Positions 15,814 to 23,997 of a stretch of 41,418 bases of DNA are shown piece by piece (the first letter of the stretch is position 1; every line of letters begins with the position of its first letter). A model generated the notes under the pieces. It was not told where the DNA came from. It made no database searches and worked only from the letters and a program-made list of their open reading frames with translations. Position numbers and translations under genes: made by a program. The stretch covers positions 1 through 41,418 of the forward strand of contig JADLEL010000008.1 of assembly GCA_020846145.1 (NCBI GenBank). The letters are read 5' to 3'. The DNA comes from Pirellulales bacterium. GTDB lineage: Bacteria > Planctomycetota > Planctomycetia > Pirellulales > Thermoguttaceae.

Positions 15814-17643
15814 TTATTTCCCAATACAAAACAAATGGTCTTTTCCACGGATGTAAAAGCATCCGTCCTGGAAGGCGGGGCTGGTGAGGCATTCCTCGCC
15901 GAGTTGGTTTTCGGCGATCCGTTCGCACTTATCCTTTTTCGGCTCGACCACCCAACCCAGGCCGTTTTTGGCGAAAAGGAACACCCTTATGCCGACGAAA
16001 CTCGGCGAAGAATAGCCGCCCTCGTCGAACGACTCTTCCCAGAGCTTTTCGCCGCTCTCGGTATCGTAGCAAGTGAGCGTGTTGCTGGCGTCGAAGAGCA
16101 GCACGAACTGTTCGTTGGCCAGCGGGCAGCAGGTATCGGGGATGCCGTCTTCGCCCTTCCAAATGATTTTCTTGGTAACTTCGCCTTGGCCGTCGGCGGG
16201 AATGGCCGATAGCTCGGCGCCGTCGTTGGCGGTGAAAAACTTTCCGGCAGCAAACGTCGGCGAGGCGCCGATCTCGCCCCGCAGGCAATCGGCCCGCCAA
16301 ATTTCCTTGCCGTCCTGGGGATCGTAGGCGATGACCCACGGGCTGGCCGCGGTAACGATTTGATCGCGGCCGGCGGCGCGGATCGCGATCGGCGAGGCCC
16401 AAGAAGCGGGTACTTCCCTCTTTGCTTGCCAGACGATATTGCCCGTGGCCGAATCGAAGGCATAGAGTTTCGATTTTGCATCTCCTTCGGCGCCCTGGTC
16501 GAACTGCACGTAAAGCAGATTTTTGCACATCGTAAGCGAGGAGGAGTATCCGTAGGTGCTGTCGGGGATGCCCAGACCCTTCGACCACGCCGGATTGCCG
16601 TTCACGTCAAATCCGGCTAAATCTCCGTTCGCGAAAATGGCGAACACCCGGCGGCCGTCGGTGGCGACGGTCGGCGCGGCATAGCCGGCATCCGGCGGTC
16701 GCTCGAACTTTTTACCGCCGAGCGGCGTGGCGGGCACGGCTTTTTGCCAGAGGAGCTTTCCCGTTTTCGCGTCGAAGCAATACACTTCGCGGCGGTTCTC
16801 GTCGCCGCCGGAAAGGAACACGCGGTCTTTCCACACAACCGGCGAACTGTTGCCCGGCAGGGGAACGGCGGTCTTCCATCGCAGATTCTTTTCGCTGCCT
16901 TCCAGTGCGTTCCATTCGGTGGGGATGTTCTTAAAGGCCGAAACGCCGCGTCCGCCCGGCCCGCGGAAAGTGGGCCAGGCAAGGGCGATTTCTTCGTCGC
17001 TGGGAGGCGGCTCCGCGGCGGTATTTTTGGAGCCTGGCTGATTCGCGCCGCCGGCCAGATTCTCCGGGGAGCGATTCTCACCTTTCCGGCCGGCATCGAT
17101 TGGATTTTTCGATTCGTCGAGCATCGCGGCCAATTCCTCCGTACTGCCTGGCAACGGCGATCGAGACGCGAAGTTCAAAGTCAAAACGGATGCCGCTAAA
17201 ACGCCGAACAAGCCGGCCACGCCCCACAGGGCGCGGCGCGTCCACTTGGTTTCGGTGTCTTCCAAGGTCAAAAGCGGCTGCAGCTGCGGCAACCGCCGAT
17301 GCAGCGTAACGGCCGTCTTGCACGCCGCCAGGAAAACGCCCATGCCGATCAGCAGCAGCGCCGCGCCGCCGGCGGCGAATGCCCTCTGGCGGAAGTATTC
17401 CCGCCGCAATTCGGTATCGAGGATGCGGATTTGCTCTTTGAGTTCTTCATTTGTGGGCCTTTGCAGAAGCATATTGCGGAAGGCCTTGAAATTGGCCGAT
17501 TCGAGCGGGTCCTTGGCCGTTCGTCGGCTGTAATCGTAGGCCAATAGCGCGCAAATGACGATTGCCAACACTCCCGCCACGCCCGCCGTCCAGGCGGCAA
17601 TGCGGAAATAGGTTTCGTTCGGATTAGGTACGTTATTTTGCAT
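15814..17643 (-). CDS. Membrane-anchored PQQ-like beta-propeller protein
   Basis: A 609-residue protein. Predicted transmembrane helices lie at about residues 11-34 (WTAGVAGVLAIVICALLAY), 85-107 (GGAALLLIGMGVFLAACKTA) and 135-158 (WGVAGLFGVLAASVLTLNF). A Pro/Gly/Asn-rich linker leads to a C-terminal propeller of PQQ-like repeats from about 225, starting with WPTFRGPGGRG and with blades such as VYCFDAKTGKLLWQ and LTCYDTESGEKLWEE. The propeller should be periplasmic. Despite the name, PQQ binding and dehydrogenase activity are not shown, and no heme motif (CxxCH) is present. The ATG is three bases after the stop of the NapH-like gene, so the two are translated together. It may organise or cap the electron-transfer complex. 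Confidence 0.85.
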   Translation of the reverse strand: MQNNVPNPNETYFRIAAWTAGVAGVLAIVICALLAYDYSRRTAKDPLESANFKAFRNMLLQRPTNEELKEQIRILDTELRREYFRQRAFAAGGAALLLIGMGVFLAACKTAVTLHRRLPQLQPLLTLEDTETKWTRRALWGVAGLFGVLAASVLTLNFASRSPLPGSTEELAAMLDESKNPIDAGRKGENRSPENLAGGANQPGSKNTAAEPPPSDEEIALAWPTFRGPGGRGVSAFKNIPTEWNALEGSEKNLRWKTAVPLPGNSSPVVWKDRVFLSGGDENRREVYCFDAKTGKLLWQKAVPATPLGGKKFERPPDAGYAAPTVATDGRRVFAIFANGDLAGFDVNGNPAWSKGLGIPDSTYGYSSSLTMCKNLLYVQFDQGAEGDAKSKLYAFDSATGNIVWQAKREVPASWASPIAIRAAGRDQIVTAASPWVIAYDPQDGKEIWRADCLRGEIGASPTFAAGKFFTANDGAELSAIPADGQGEVTKKIIWKGEDGIPDTCCPLANEQFVLLFDASNTLTCYDTESGEKLWEESFDEGGYSSPSFVGIRVFLFAKNGLGWVVEPKKDKCERIAENQLGEECLTSPAFQDGCFYIRGKDHLFCIGK

Positions 17644-17646
17644 GTT

Positions 17647-19365
17647 TTAATCCAGCGCGGCCCCATGCTCTTGCGCGGGAACCAGGTCAAATCTCTCTCC
17701 CCTCTCCCCTCTCCCCTCTCCCCTTTTCTCCTCGGGGCAGTACCAAAAACAACGTCCGCAGGCGACGCAACCCGCACGGTCGGGTTGGTAATCGGCGCGC
17801 CGGCGGCGGAGAGAGAGATGAATCAGCTTCACGCCGATCACCAGGCCGACATAAGCCCCGAACCACGCCCCGGCGGCGGCGAACCATTTTCGCAGATCGA
17901 CGGCCTGTTGATATAACTCCGTCACCGGCCGCCTCGTGTTGCGGAAGGCGTTGACGGCATCGACGGCGAAAGGTTCGTAGGTCAACCCCGCAGGCTCCGC
18001 GGTTTCGGCTTCCTTGCGGAGTTGGTCGATCCGCACGTATTCGGCCAGCCGCACCGTCTGATTCACGCGCGAAAGCGGCACTTCGAGCAATTTGCCGAGC
18101 AGATAGCCCGCGACCATCAATATCGGCAGCAAGAAGAGCAACAGGCCCAATCGCCGCCGCGATTTATCGCGATCGACCGGCGATTGCGGCACGGTCGGCT
18201 CGCGGATCGCGCCGTAAGGGCAAGCGTCTTCGCAGAGCCGGCAGTTGATGCACTGCTCCGGCGGGATTTTCACGTGCCACTGCGAAATGCGGGAGAGCAA
18301 GCCCAATATCGCGCCGTAGGGGCATAAATATCGGCAATACGGCCGGCCGACGAAAATCCCCACCAGCAAAAAACATCCCCCCAGCACGAGCATGTTCGCG
18401 CCCGCGTTCATCCGGAAAAAACCAACGAACGGATCGTAGCGGCAGATGAGAAACGCCGTGCCGGTGACGGAAAACAATACGGCCAATCCGAGATAGATAT
18501 AGGCCAATAGCCCGAGCGTATGATCGAGCCAAAGCGGCACGCGGACCGGCTTGAGGGCCGCCAATTCCTGCACGGCCCCCAAAGGGCAAACCGCCGCGCA
18601 AAACGTGCGGCCGAAAAAAATCGTGAAGATCAGCGGCAGCGCGAAAAACGCCGCCACGGTCAGCGGAATCGCGTAGTTTGAAGTGCAAACCGCCAACGCG
18701 ACGTTCTGAATCGCGCCGATCGGGCAGATGCAACCTTCGCGCCAAAAGCCGAGCCACAACAACGAAACGATCGAGAGAATGAAAAGCCCCCGCCGAGAGC
18801 GTTTGAATACGGCGAAATACGACGCCAACGAAAGTCCGACGAACAGCGCAGCCAGGTCGAGGTATTCGTAAAACAACGGCGGAGACGACGGCGCAAGCGT
18901 CGGCGGCAACTTGTGTTCGCTGAAGTCGGGCGGAGGAAAACGCTCGGCCCCCCACGCGAAGCCGCCTAAAGCAAGGATTGCCAACGCAATCAGAATGATC
19001 TTTACCGACGTGGATTTGTTCTTATCGATTAATTTTTTTCGGCCAACGGCCGAGTCGTTCTCCCAGCCCAGGGCATCGCCCTGGGGAAGCGGTTCAGAGA
19101 TACTTTTTAACGGCCCAACGGGCCAACAATTCAAGGAGAACGGTTGGCCCGTTGGGCCGAGAAGGGCATTCGTTATATACTGTGCCCCAGGGCGTTGCCC
19201 TGGGCTGGGCGAACGACTGCCCCGTTGGGGCGAAAGAGCACAAATCCAGGAGATATCATCCTTGGAAACAATCGCGTTTTTTGCGCAGCCGCTCCTCAGC
19301 CATCGTCCAAAAAGGAGAGGAAGATATCGACATTCCTTTACATGTTTTTTCACCGGCCGGTTCAT
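17647..19365 (-). CDS. NapH-like membrane polyferredoxin
   Basis: A polytopic membrane protein with at least six transmembrane helices and cysteine motifs of the NapH/NosR/RdxA family: CICPIGAIQ, CAAVCPLGAVQ, CRYLCPYGAIL, then a ferredoxin cluster CINCRLCEDACP and a C-terminal CVACGRCFWYCP. Such proteins move electrons between the quinone pool or cytoplasmic donors and periplasmic ferredoxins. The ATG at 19365 overlaps the upstream ferredoxin gene as ATGA and gives 572 residues. However residues of about 45-110 are encoded by a palindromic repeat (19036-19236), and the first family-like helix (KIILIALAILALGGFAW) starts only after it, so the true N terminus is uncertain. The C terminus is also extended by an AG-rich repeat (EEKRGEGRGERGE). 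Confidence 0.85.
   Translation of the reverse strand: MNRPVKKHVKECRYLPLLFGRWLRSGCAKNAIVSKDDISWICALSPQRGSRSPSPGQRPGAQYITNALLGPTGQPFSLNCWPVGPLKSISEPLPQGDALGWENDSAVGRKKLIDKNKSTSVKIILIALAILALGGFAWGAERFPPPDFSEHKLPPTLAPSSPPLFYEYLDLAALFVGLSLASYFAVFKRSRRGLFILSIVSLLWLGFWREGCICPIGAIQNVALAVCTSNYAIPLTVAAFFALPLIFTIFFGRTFCAAVCPLGAVQELAALKPVRVPLWLDHTLGLLAYIYLGLAVLFSVTGTAFLICRYDPFVGFFRMNAGANMLVLGGCFLLVGIFVGRPYCRYLCPYGAILGLLSRISQWHVKIPPEQCINCRLCEDACPYGAIREPTVPQSPVDRDKSRRRLGLLLFLLPILMVAGYLLGKLLEVPLSRVNQTVRLAEYVRIDQLRKEAETAEPAGLTYEPFAVDAVNAFRNTRRPVTELYQQAVDLRKWFAAAGAWFGAYVGLVIGVKLIHLSLRRRRADYQPDRAGCVACGRCFWYCPEEKRGEGRGERGERFDLVPAQEHGAALD
17693..17732. repeat. AG-rich microrepeat in a gene end
   Basis: CTCTCCC units in tandem (minus strand GGGGAGAGGGGAGAG) lie in frame near the 3' end of the NapH-like gene and encode RGEGRGERGER. 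The same units occur at 32891-32932 at the end of the P-loop gene. Confidence 0.8.
19036..19236. repeat. Long palindromic repeat inserted at the 5' end of the NapH-like gene
   Basis: Nested inverted repeats: the arms around 19054-19085 and 19185-19217 are complementary and each contains its own palindrome (CCCAGGGC-N3-GCCCTGGG at 19067-19085 and 19186-19204). Inner arms GGCCCAACGGGCCAAC (19112-19127) and its complement (19143-19158) surround a 15-base loop. The reading frame stays open through it. In RNA it would form one large hairpin, and it looks like a MITE or REP-type insertion. Confidence 0.85.
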
Positions 19366-19934
19366 GCCTTCGTTTCCCGAATTTTCAAAAGATAGGCATC
19401 CTTGGCCGGAACGCGGCTGAACGCCTGCGAGGGGCAGGAAACGGCGATCGCGCATTCGTTGCAGTTTTTGCAGCGGTCGTGCTGCACCTGCAAATAGAGC
19501 GAACCGTTGCCGAAGGCGTTGCAGCCTTTCACGCATTTGCCGCAGCCGATGCACAATTCCTTGTCGATCGTGTACTCGAAGTACGGGTCCTCGATAAATT
19601 GCCGCCGGATGGCGCCCGTCGGGCAGAGCTGGTTTTCGGCCCCGGTCTTCAGTTCGATCGGCGAAGGCTGGAAGTAGCCGGTGCAGAGATCGCAATAGCC
19701 GCACATCGGGAAGCTATGCACGCATTTCACCGCCGATTCGTCGAGCACGCAGTAGGTGGCGCAGTTGCCGCAGGACACGCATTTATGCGGATCGAGCTGC
19801 CACGCCAATTCGCCGCTCTGCCCGCGCCGGACGGCTAGCGCGGCGGCCAATCCGCCGATCCCCGCCGCGCCGGCGACGCGCAGCGCGATCCCCACGAAGG
19901 AACGTCGATCGAGTTTGCAGGAAGTTTCGGTCAT
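19362..19934 (-). CDS. Tat-exported 4Fe-4S polyferredoxin (NapG-like)
   Basis: A 190-residue protein with a twin-arginine signal (LDRRSFVGIALRVAG, then a hydrophobic segment to about residue 38), so it should be exported folded with its clusters. Cysteine motifs follow: CVSCGNCATYC (about 52-62), CVHSFPMCGYCDLC, CIGCGKCVKGC (about 133) and CKNCNECAIAVSCP (about 158), enough for three to four 4Fe-4S clusters. It resembles NapG, HybA and similar periplasmic electron carriers. It overlaps the NapH-like gene by four bases, and a NapG-NapH pair would pass electrons across the membrane. No nitrate reductase or other terminal enzyme is nearby, so the partner is unknown. Confidence 0.88.
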   Translation of the reverse strand: MTETSCKLDRRSFVGIALRVAGAAGIGGLAAALAVRRGQSGELAWQLDPHKCVSCGNCATYCVLDESAVKCVHSFPMCGYCDLCTGYFQPSPIELKTGAENQLCPTGAIRRQFIEDPYFEYTIDKELCIGCGKCVKGCNAFGNGSLYLQVQHDRCKNCNECAIAVSCPSQAFSRVPAKDAYLLKIRETKA

Positions 19935-19977
19935 GGAATTTCTATTCGTGCGTTTTTTTCATTGTCGAGTAGTTTAG

Positions 19978-19997
19978 CCCCCGCGTCCACGCGGGGG
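19978..19997. repeat. Short GC-rich palindrome, copy 1
   Basis: CCCCCGCGT-CC-ACGCGGGGG forms a perfect hairpin in the 74-base gap between the propeller and ferredoxin genes. It is preceded by GTTTAG, as is the identical core at 32940-32959. It is a dispersed repeat; it might also slow transcription. Confidence 0.8.
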
Positions 19998-20008
19998 CTT
20001 TGCCATTT

Positions 20009-21049
20009 TCACTTTTTTTCGAATATCCGCACTTTACCCGCATTCGGATCGAGTACGATAATTCGCGACTTGCTATCGACGGCCACATCGACGGGCTTGA
20101 GCCGCATGTCCTCGCGGGTTTCGGTGGTTGCGGAAAAATTGGGAGCCAAAACGTCGGGGCCGACCACGACGCACTCGAATTTGCCCTCCGCGTCGTAAAC
20201 TTTCACTCGCGGAATGCCCTTTTCGCCGGTGACGAACCGCCCGTCGGGCAGGATGGCCATCGCCGCCGGATTGCAGCATCCGCAAAAGGCGGCCACATCC
20301 AGCCCACGCTGGCCCCATGATAATTCCAAGTGGCCGTCGAAAGTAAAAGCCTCGATCTTGTGCGCGCCGGGATTCACCACCCGCAACAATCCGTCGGGCG
20401 CCGCGGCCGTTTCGAAATACGGGCTGGGGATGACGAATCCGCGAATGTTCCGCGCTTCGTCCTTCCCGCCGATGCGCCCCAAAAGCTTCCCGCTTGCGTC
20501 GTAACGCCAGACGATGCGATTGCCGGCGTCGGCGGCGAAAACATCTTGCTCGGCCACCGCCAATGAAGTCAGGTTGGCTTTCTCGCCCAGCGATTCCCAG
20601 GATATTGCCGGGCCATCGACCGTATCCAGCGCTTGAATGTGGTCTTTCATCCCAAGATAAATGCGGCCGGGGACCGAATGATCCTTTCCCGCGACGGCAA
20701 CGCACTGCGTCTCGCCCTCGAGCCGAACGGTTTTCACCTCCGTGCCTTGCGGATCGAAGACGGCTAAACCGTCCTTGCCGACGACGTATATTTTATCGTC
20801 AATTCCCGCGGCCACGCCGCGCGGCTCTTGCATTTCGAGCGGAATTTCCGCGGTTTGCCGATATTTCACCAAGGCGGGGTCGATCTTCTGGTACTCTTCG
20901 AGCGAGTAGTCGAACGCGTCGGGGAGGCGATTGCCTCCATCGCCCGAAGGATCGTTCATCAGCACCACCAAGACGCCAACGGCGATTCCGGCGAGAATCA
21001 GCCCGCCGATGGCGAAATTGAGCGGATTGAGTTTCGCGGATGCCGGCAT
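20009..21049 (-). CDS. Membrane-anchored NHL-like beta-propeller protein
   Basis: A 346-residue protein with one N-terminal transmembrane helix (about residues 12-31, FAIGGLILAGIAVGVLVVLM) and a six-bladed NHL/SMP-30-like propeller in the periplasm. Blades show the pattern of a hydrophobic strand, Asp/Gly turn and arginine-rich strand, e.g. GVAAGIDDKIYVVGKDGLAV and PVDVAVDSKSRIIVLDPNAG. A Cys pair (FCGCCNPAAM near 261-270) is unusual for the fold and could bind metal or form a disulfide. It ends one base-pair step from the next gene in the cluster (start 21049, upstream stop 21051). It likely acts as a structural or binding module of the redox complex; no enzymatic role can be given. Confidence 0.8.
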   Translation of the reverse strand: MPASAKLNPLNFAIGGLILAGIAVGVLVVLMNDPSGDGGNRLPDAFDYSLEEYQKIDPALVKYRQTAEIPLEMQEPRGVAAGIDDKIYVVGKDGLAVFDPQGTEVKTVRLEGETQCVAVAGKDHSVPGRIYLGMKDHIQALDTVDGPAISWESLGEKANLTSLAVAEQDVFAADAGNRIVWRYDASGKLLGRIGGKDEARNIRGFVIPSPYFETAAAPDGLLRVVNPGAHKIEAFTFDGHLELSWGQRGLDVAAFCGCCNPAAMAILPDGRFVTGEKGIPRVKVYDAEGKFECVVVGPDVLAPNFSATTETREDMRLKPVDVAVDSKSRIIVLDPNAGKVRIFEKK

Positions 21050-21050
21050 A

Positions 21051-22445
21051 TTATTCCCCCACTTCGATGCACGCCATTTGCGTTAAGTCGCGGAGGATCA
21101 GCCTGCTGCCCGCCAACGCCATCGGCGCCCAGGAATCGTGCCCGACAATTACTTGCGACTCCGCTAATTGTTGATAGCCCTTGGGCGATGCTTGGGCGAG
21201 CGTGAGCAGGCCCGAATCGTCCAGCACGTAAATCAGTCCATCGGCGATCAGGTACGGCCCTAGGCCGAAGCGATGCTCGGAACCGCTCTTCCAGACCTCC
21301 TTGCCGTTCAAGTCGAGGCAGACCAACTGCTTGTCTTTCTCGCGCACGCCGTAGATGTGGCCGTCGAAAAAGATCGGCGTTTGCTGCGTCGAGCCGAAAA
21401 CGCCGGGCGCGAGCTTAAAAAGCTTCTTCACGTCGATTTTCCCGTTTCGCTCGACGAGTTGCAGCATCATCGCGCCGGAATTGTATCCCCCGGAGCAGAA
21501 AATCTTCCCCGCGGGCAAAACGATCGGCGAAGGGCATGTCGCAATGCTGATCTTCCACTCGTTGGTCTCCCACAAAATCTCTCCGTCGTCGGTAGCAACG
21601 CCCGCCACGCCCCCTTTGCCGCAATAGACGTACATCTTTTTGCCGGCGAATTCCATCGGCACGATCGACGAGTGAGTCATCGTCCACGCTTGAGGATTCT
21701 TGCTCTTCCAAACGATCTCGCCGGTTTTGCAATCGAGCGCGACGAGCAGCGACTCGCCGCCGGGGGCGAGGATCGCCCGGTCGTTGTCGATCAACGGACA
21801 TTGGCCCGCGTACCACGGAGGCACCGTCGCGCCGAACTTGTCCACCATGTCGATGAGCCAGAAGCACTTGCCGGTTTTCGGATCGAGGCACGAAACGTGG
21901 CATTTCGGGCCGAGCGCGACGAGGTATTTCTCGGTTACGGCGGGCACGGTCCGCGACATGCCGTGATTGCGCTTGACGTTGTCGGGATAGCTGAACCGCC
22001 AGATCTCTTGGCCGTCGTCGAGTGAAAAGCAGCGGACGGCGTCGGCCGCGGCGGCACGGTCGTAATCGTGAACGTAAACCCTGCCGGCGAATACCGCCGC
22101 GCCGGCGTGGCCTTCGCCCAATTCGATCTTCCAATACTTCTTCGGTCCGCCGTCGGGCCACTTTCGTGCCAAGGTAAGGCCCGGTTGGCCGATGCCGTCG
22201 AAACGTTCGCCGCGAAAGCGGGGCCAGGAGCCGGGCAATTCGGACGGTTTGTCGCCAAAGGATTGCAGTTTTCCGACGAGCGGCCGGGCGATTTCGCTAA
22301 CGTCGCTTTTCGGCGGACGATCCAATCCCGGAATCCGCGCTTGCAGATCCTGCCTTGGCCCGATACCGGTCCAAATCACCAGCGCAACCACGCCGAATAT
22401 GGCCATTAAGCCGGGTAGCAATACGCTGGTTAAAAGACTTTTCAT
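21051..22445 (-). CDS. PQQ-like beta-propeller protein, first gene of redox cluster
   Basis: A 464-residue protein. The N terminus is a signal anchor (LLTSVLLPGLMAIFGVVALVIW, about 3-24), followed by a linker and PQQ-like propeller repeats starting with SWPRFRGERFDGIG and containing blades such as RCFSLDDGQEIWRF, SCLDPKTGKCFWL and VALDCKTGEIVWKS. It should sit on the periplasmic side. No heme-binding or obvious PQQ-ligand set is seen, so it is unlikely to be a classical quinoprotein dehydrogenase. The ATG at 22445 is chosen over a frame opening 33 codons earlier because the signal anchor begins right after it. A consensus-like promoter lies at 22560-22588. It is a paralogue in fold of the propeller at 15814-17643. 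Confidence 0.83.
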   Translation of the reverse strand: MKSLLTSVLLPGLMAIFGVVALVIWTGIGPRQDLQARIPGLDRPPKSDVSEIARPLVGKLQSFGDKPSELPGSWPRFRGERFDGIGQPGLTLARKWPDGGPKKYWKIELGEGHAGAAVFAGRVYVHDYDRAAAADAVRCFSLDDGQEIWRFSYPDNVKRNHGMSRTVPAVTEKYLVALGPKCHVSCLDPKTGKCFWLIDMVDKFGATVPPWYAGQCPLIDNDRAILAPGGESLLVALDCKTGEIVWKSKNPQAWTMTHSSIVPMEFAGKKMYVYCGKGGVAGVATDDGEILWETNEWKISIATCPSPIVLPAGKIFCSGGYNSGAMMLQLVERNGKIDVKKLFKLAPGVFGSTQQTPIFFDGHIYGVREKDKQLVCLDLNGKEVWKSGSEHRFGLGPYLIADGLIYVLDDSGLLTLAQASPKGYQQLAESQVIVGHDSWAPMALAGSRLILRDLTQMACIEVGE

Positions 22446-22559
22446 GCGCACTCGGAAGGACCTGACATCGGCCCTGCTTGTAGCCGGGGAAATGTGTTGG
22501 GAAAATCCGTCGGGGAAATCTGGGATTGGGGAGTATCTTGCCAATTTTTCCCATCCTTC

Positions 22560-22588
22560 TTCATACCCCCCCCGAACTCGGATGTCAA
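22560..22588 (-). promoter_or_regulatory. Predicted sigma70-type promoter of the redox cluster
   Basis: On the minus strand TTGACA (22588-22583), a 17-base spacer and TATGAA (22565-22560) precede the first propeller gene with a leader of about 108 bases. The -35 is perfect and the -10 moderate. The remainder of the 315-base divergent gap to serC shows no gene and no second clear promoter. Confidence 0.5.
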
Positions 22589-22760
22589 CCCGATGTCCTT
22601 TGATTACGAAAGGTTATACAGTGAAAATCGAGACTATTCTTTTAGCTAATATCGCAGGGCCGATCTACGTCCTCCCCTGGACAGATGGCCGATATTCGCT
22701 AAACTCTTAGCTTCATTTTTTCCACATTTTCCCCCGTTCTCCCATAAGGAATTCCGTACC

Positions 22761-23855
22761 ATGGAAAAGCGCGTTTACAATTTTTCGCCCGGTCCGGCCG
22801 TATTGCCTCTCAAGATTTTAGAGCAGGCGCAGCGCGACTTGGTCTGTTATCCGGGCGCGGGCTGCTCGATCTTGGAAATCAGCCACCGCTCGAAGACCTT
22901 CGATAAAATCATTCTCGGAGCCGAGGCGAACATCCGTACGCTCTACGGCATACCCGACAATTATCGCGTGCTCTTCATGCAAGGCGGGGCGATTTTGCAG
23001 TTCGGCATGGTGGCGATGAACTTGCTGCGCGACTCGGGCAAAGCGGCCGATTACATCCTCACCGGCACATGGAGTAAAAAAGCTTCCGAAGAAGCCGCCA
23101 CGCAGGGTAAAATCAACGTGGCCTTCAACGCCAAGGCGACCAACTACAACCGCGTACCCAAGCAAGAGGAACTCAAGCTCGATCCGAACGCGGCCTACGT
23201 CTATCATTGCTCGAACGAGACGATCCAGGGCGTGCAGTACCCCGCGCTGCCGAATGTGGGCGACGTCCCCTTGATCGGCGATTTTTCCTCCGACTTCCTC
23301 TCCCGCCCGGTCGATGTCTCGAAATACGGCGTGATGTTCGCCTGTGCGCAGAAGAACGCCGGGCCGGCGGGCGTAACGATGGTCATTATCCGCGACGACC
23401 TCGTCGCCAAATCGCCGGCGAACCTGCCTTCGCTGGTCAATTACAAGGTGTTCGCCGAAGGCAAGTCGCTGTTGAACACGCCGCCGACCTTTGCCATTTA
23501 CATCGTGAAATTGGTTACCGATTGGCTCTTGAACGAGATCGGCGGCCTGGCGAAGATCGCAAAGATCAACGAACAAAAGGCCAACCTGTTGTACGACGCC
23601 ATCGAGCAGTCGGGCGGCTTTTACACCGCCCATGCCGAGCCGAACTGCTGCTCGCACATGAACGTTCCCTTCCGCCTGGCCAAGCCGGAGTTGGAAGAGC
23701 CGTTCCTCAAGGGCGCCGCCGCCTTGGACCTGTGCGAACTAAAAGGCCACCGCTCGGTCGGCGGCTGTCGAGCCTCGATCTACAACGCCATGCCGGTCGA
23801 AGGCGTGCAGGCGCTGCGCGATTTCATGCTCGATTTCGCCAAGAAAAACGCGTAA
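22761..23855 (+). CDS. serC: Phosphoserine aminotransferase
   Basis: A 364-residue PLP-dependent aminotransferase of class V that forms 3-phosphoserine from 3-phosphohydroxypyruvate and glutamate in serine synthesis (also used in pyridoxal phosphate synthesis in some bacteria). It begins with the family signature YNFSPGPAVLP, contains SHRSK near residue 41, and has the PLP lysine at 198 in CAQKNAGPAGVT, the same number as in E. coli SerC. AAGGAA precedes the ATG. It stands alone, divergent from the redox cluster; serA and serB are not in the window. Confidence 0.97.
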   Translation: MEKRVYNFSPGPAVLPLKILEQAQRDLVCYPGAGCSILEISHRSKTFDKIILGAEANIRTLYGIPDNYRVLFMQGGAILQFGMVAMNLLRDSGKAADYILTGTWSKKASEEAATQGKINVAFNAKATNYNRVPKQEELKLDPNAAYVYHCSNETIQGVQYPALPNVGDVPLIGDFSSDFLSRPVDVSKYGVMFACAQKNAGPAGVTMVIIRDDLVAKSPANLPSLVNYKVFAEGKSLLNTPPTFAIYIVKLVTDWLLNEIGGLAKIAKINEQKANLLYDAIEQSGGFYTAHAEPNCCSHMNVPFRLAKPELEEPFLKGAAALDLCELKGHRSVGGCRASIYNAMPVEGVQALRDFMLDFAKKNA

Positions 23856-23891
23856 AGCCTATTTCCTAACGCGGCATAGCCGCAACTAATA

Positions 23892-23975
23892 GTTTAGCCC
23901 GGAGCCAACGGCGACGGCGGATGGAGATATCCAACGCCCCTCGCACCCGCCGTCGCCGTTGGCTCCGGGCTAAAC
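23892..23975. repeat. Perfect 29-base inverted repeat
   Basis: Arms at 23892-23920 and 23947-23975 are perfectly complementary and separated by 26 bases. The outer ends read GTTTAGCCCGGAGCC. The right end (GCTCCGGGCTAAACGA) recurs alone at 31544-31560, and the GTTTAGCC prefix is shared with the palindromes at 19978 and 32940. It fills the gap between serC and the next gene and might act as a terminator-like hairpin for serC. Confidence 0.9.
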
Positions 23976-23997
23976 GAAATATTTTAAGGAACCGACC

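Noticed and set aside
15814..17643. True PQQ-dependent alcohol or glucose dehydrogenase
   Set aside because: Only the propeller repeats are seen; there is no heme motif and no visible catalytic quinoprotein signature, so the protein is named only PQQ-like.
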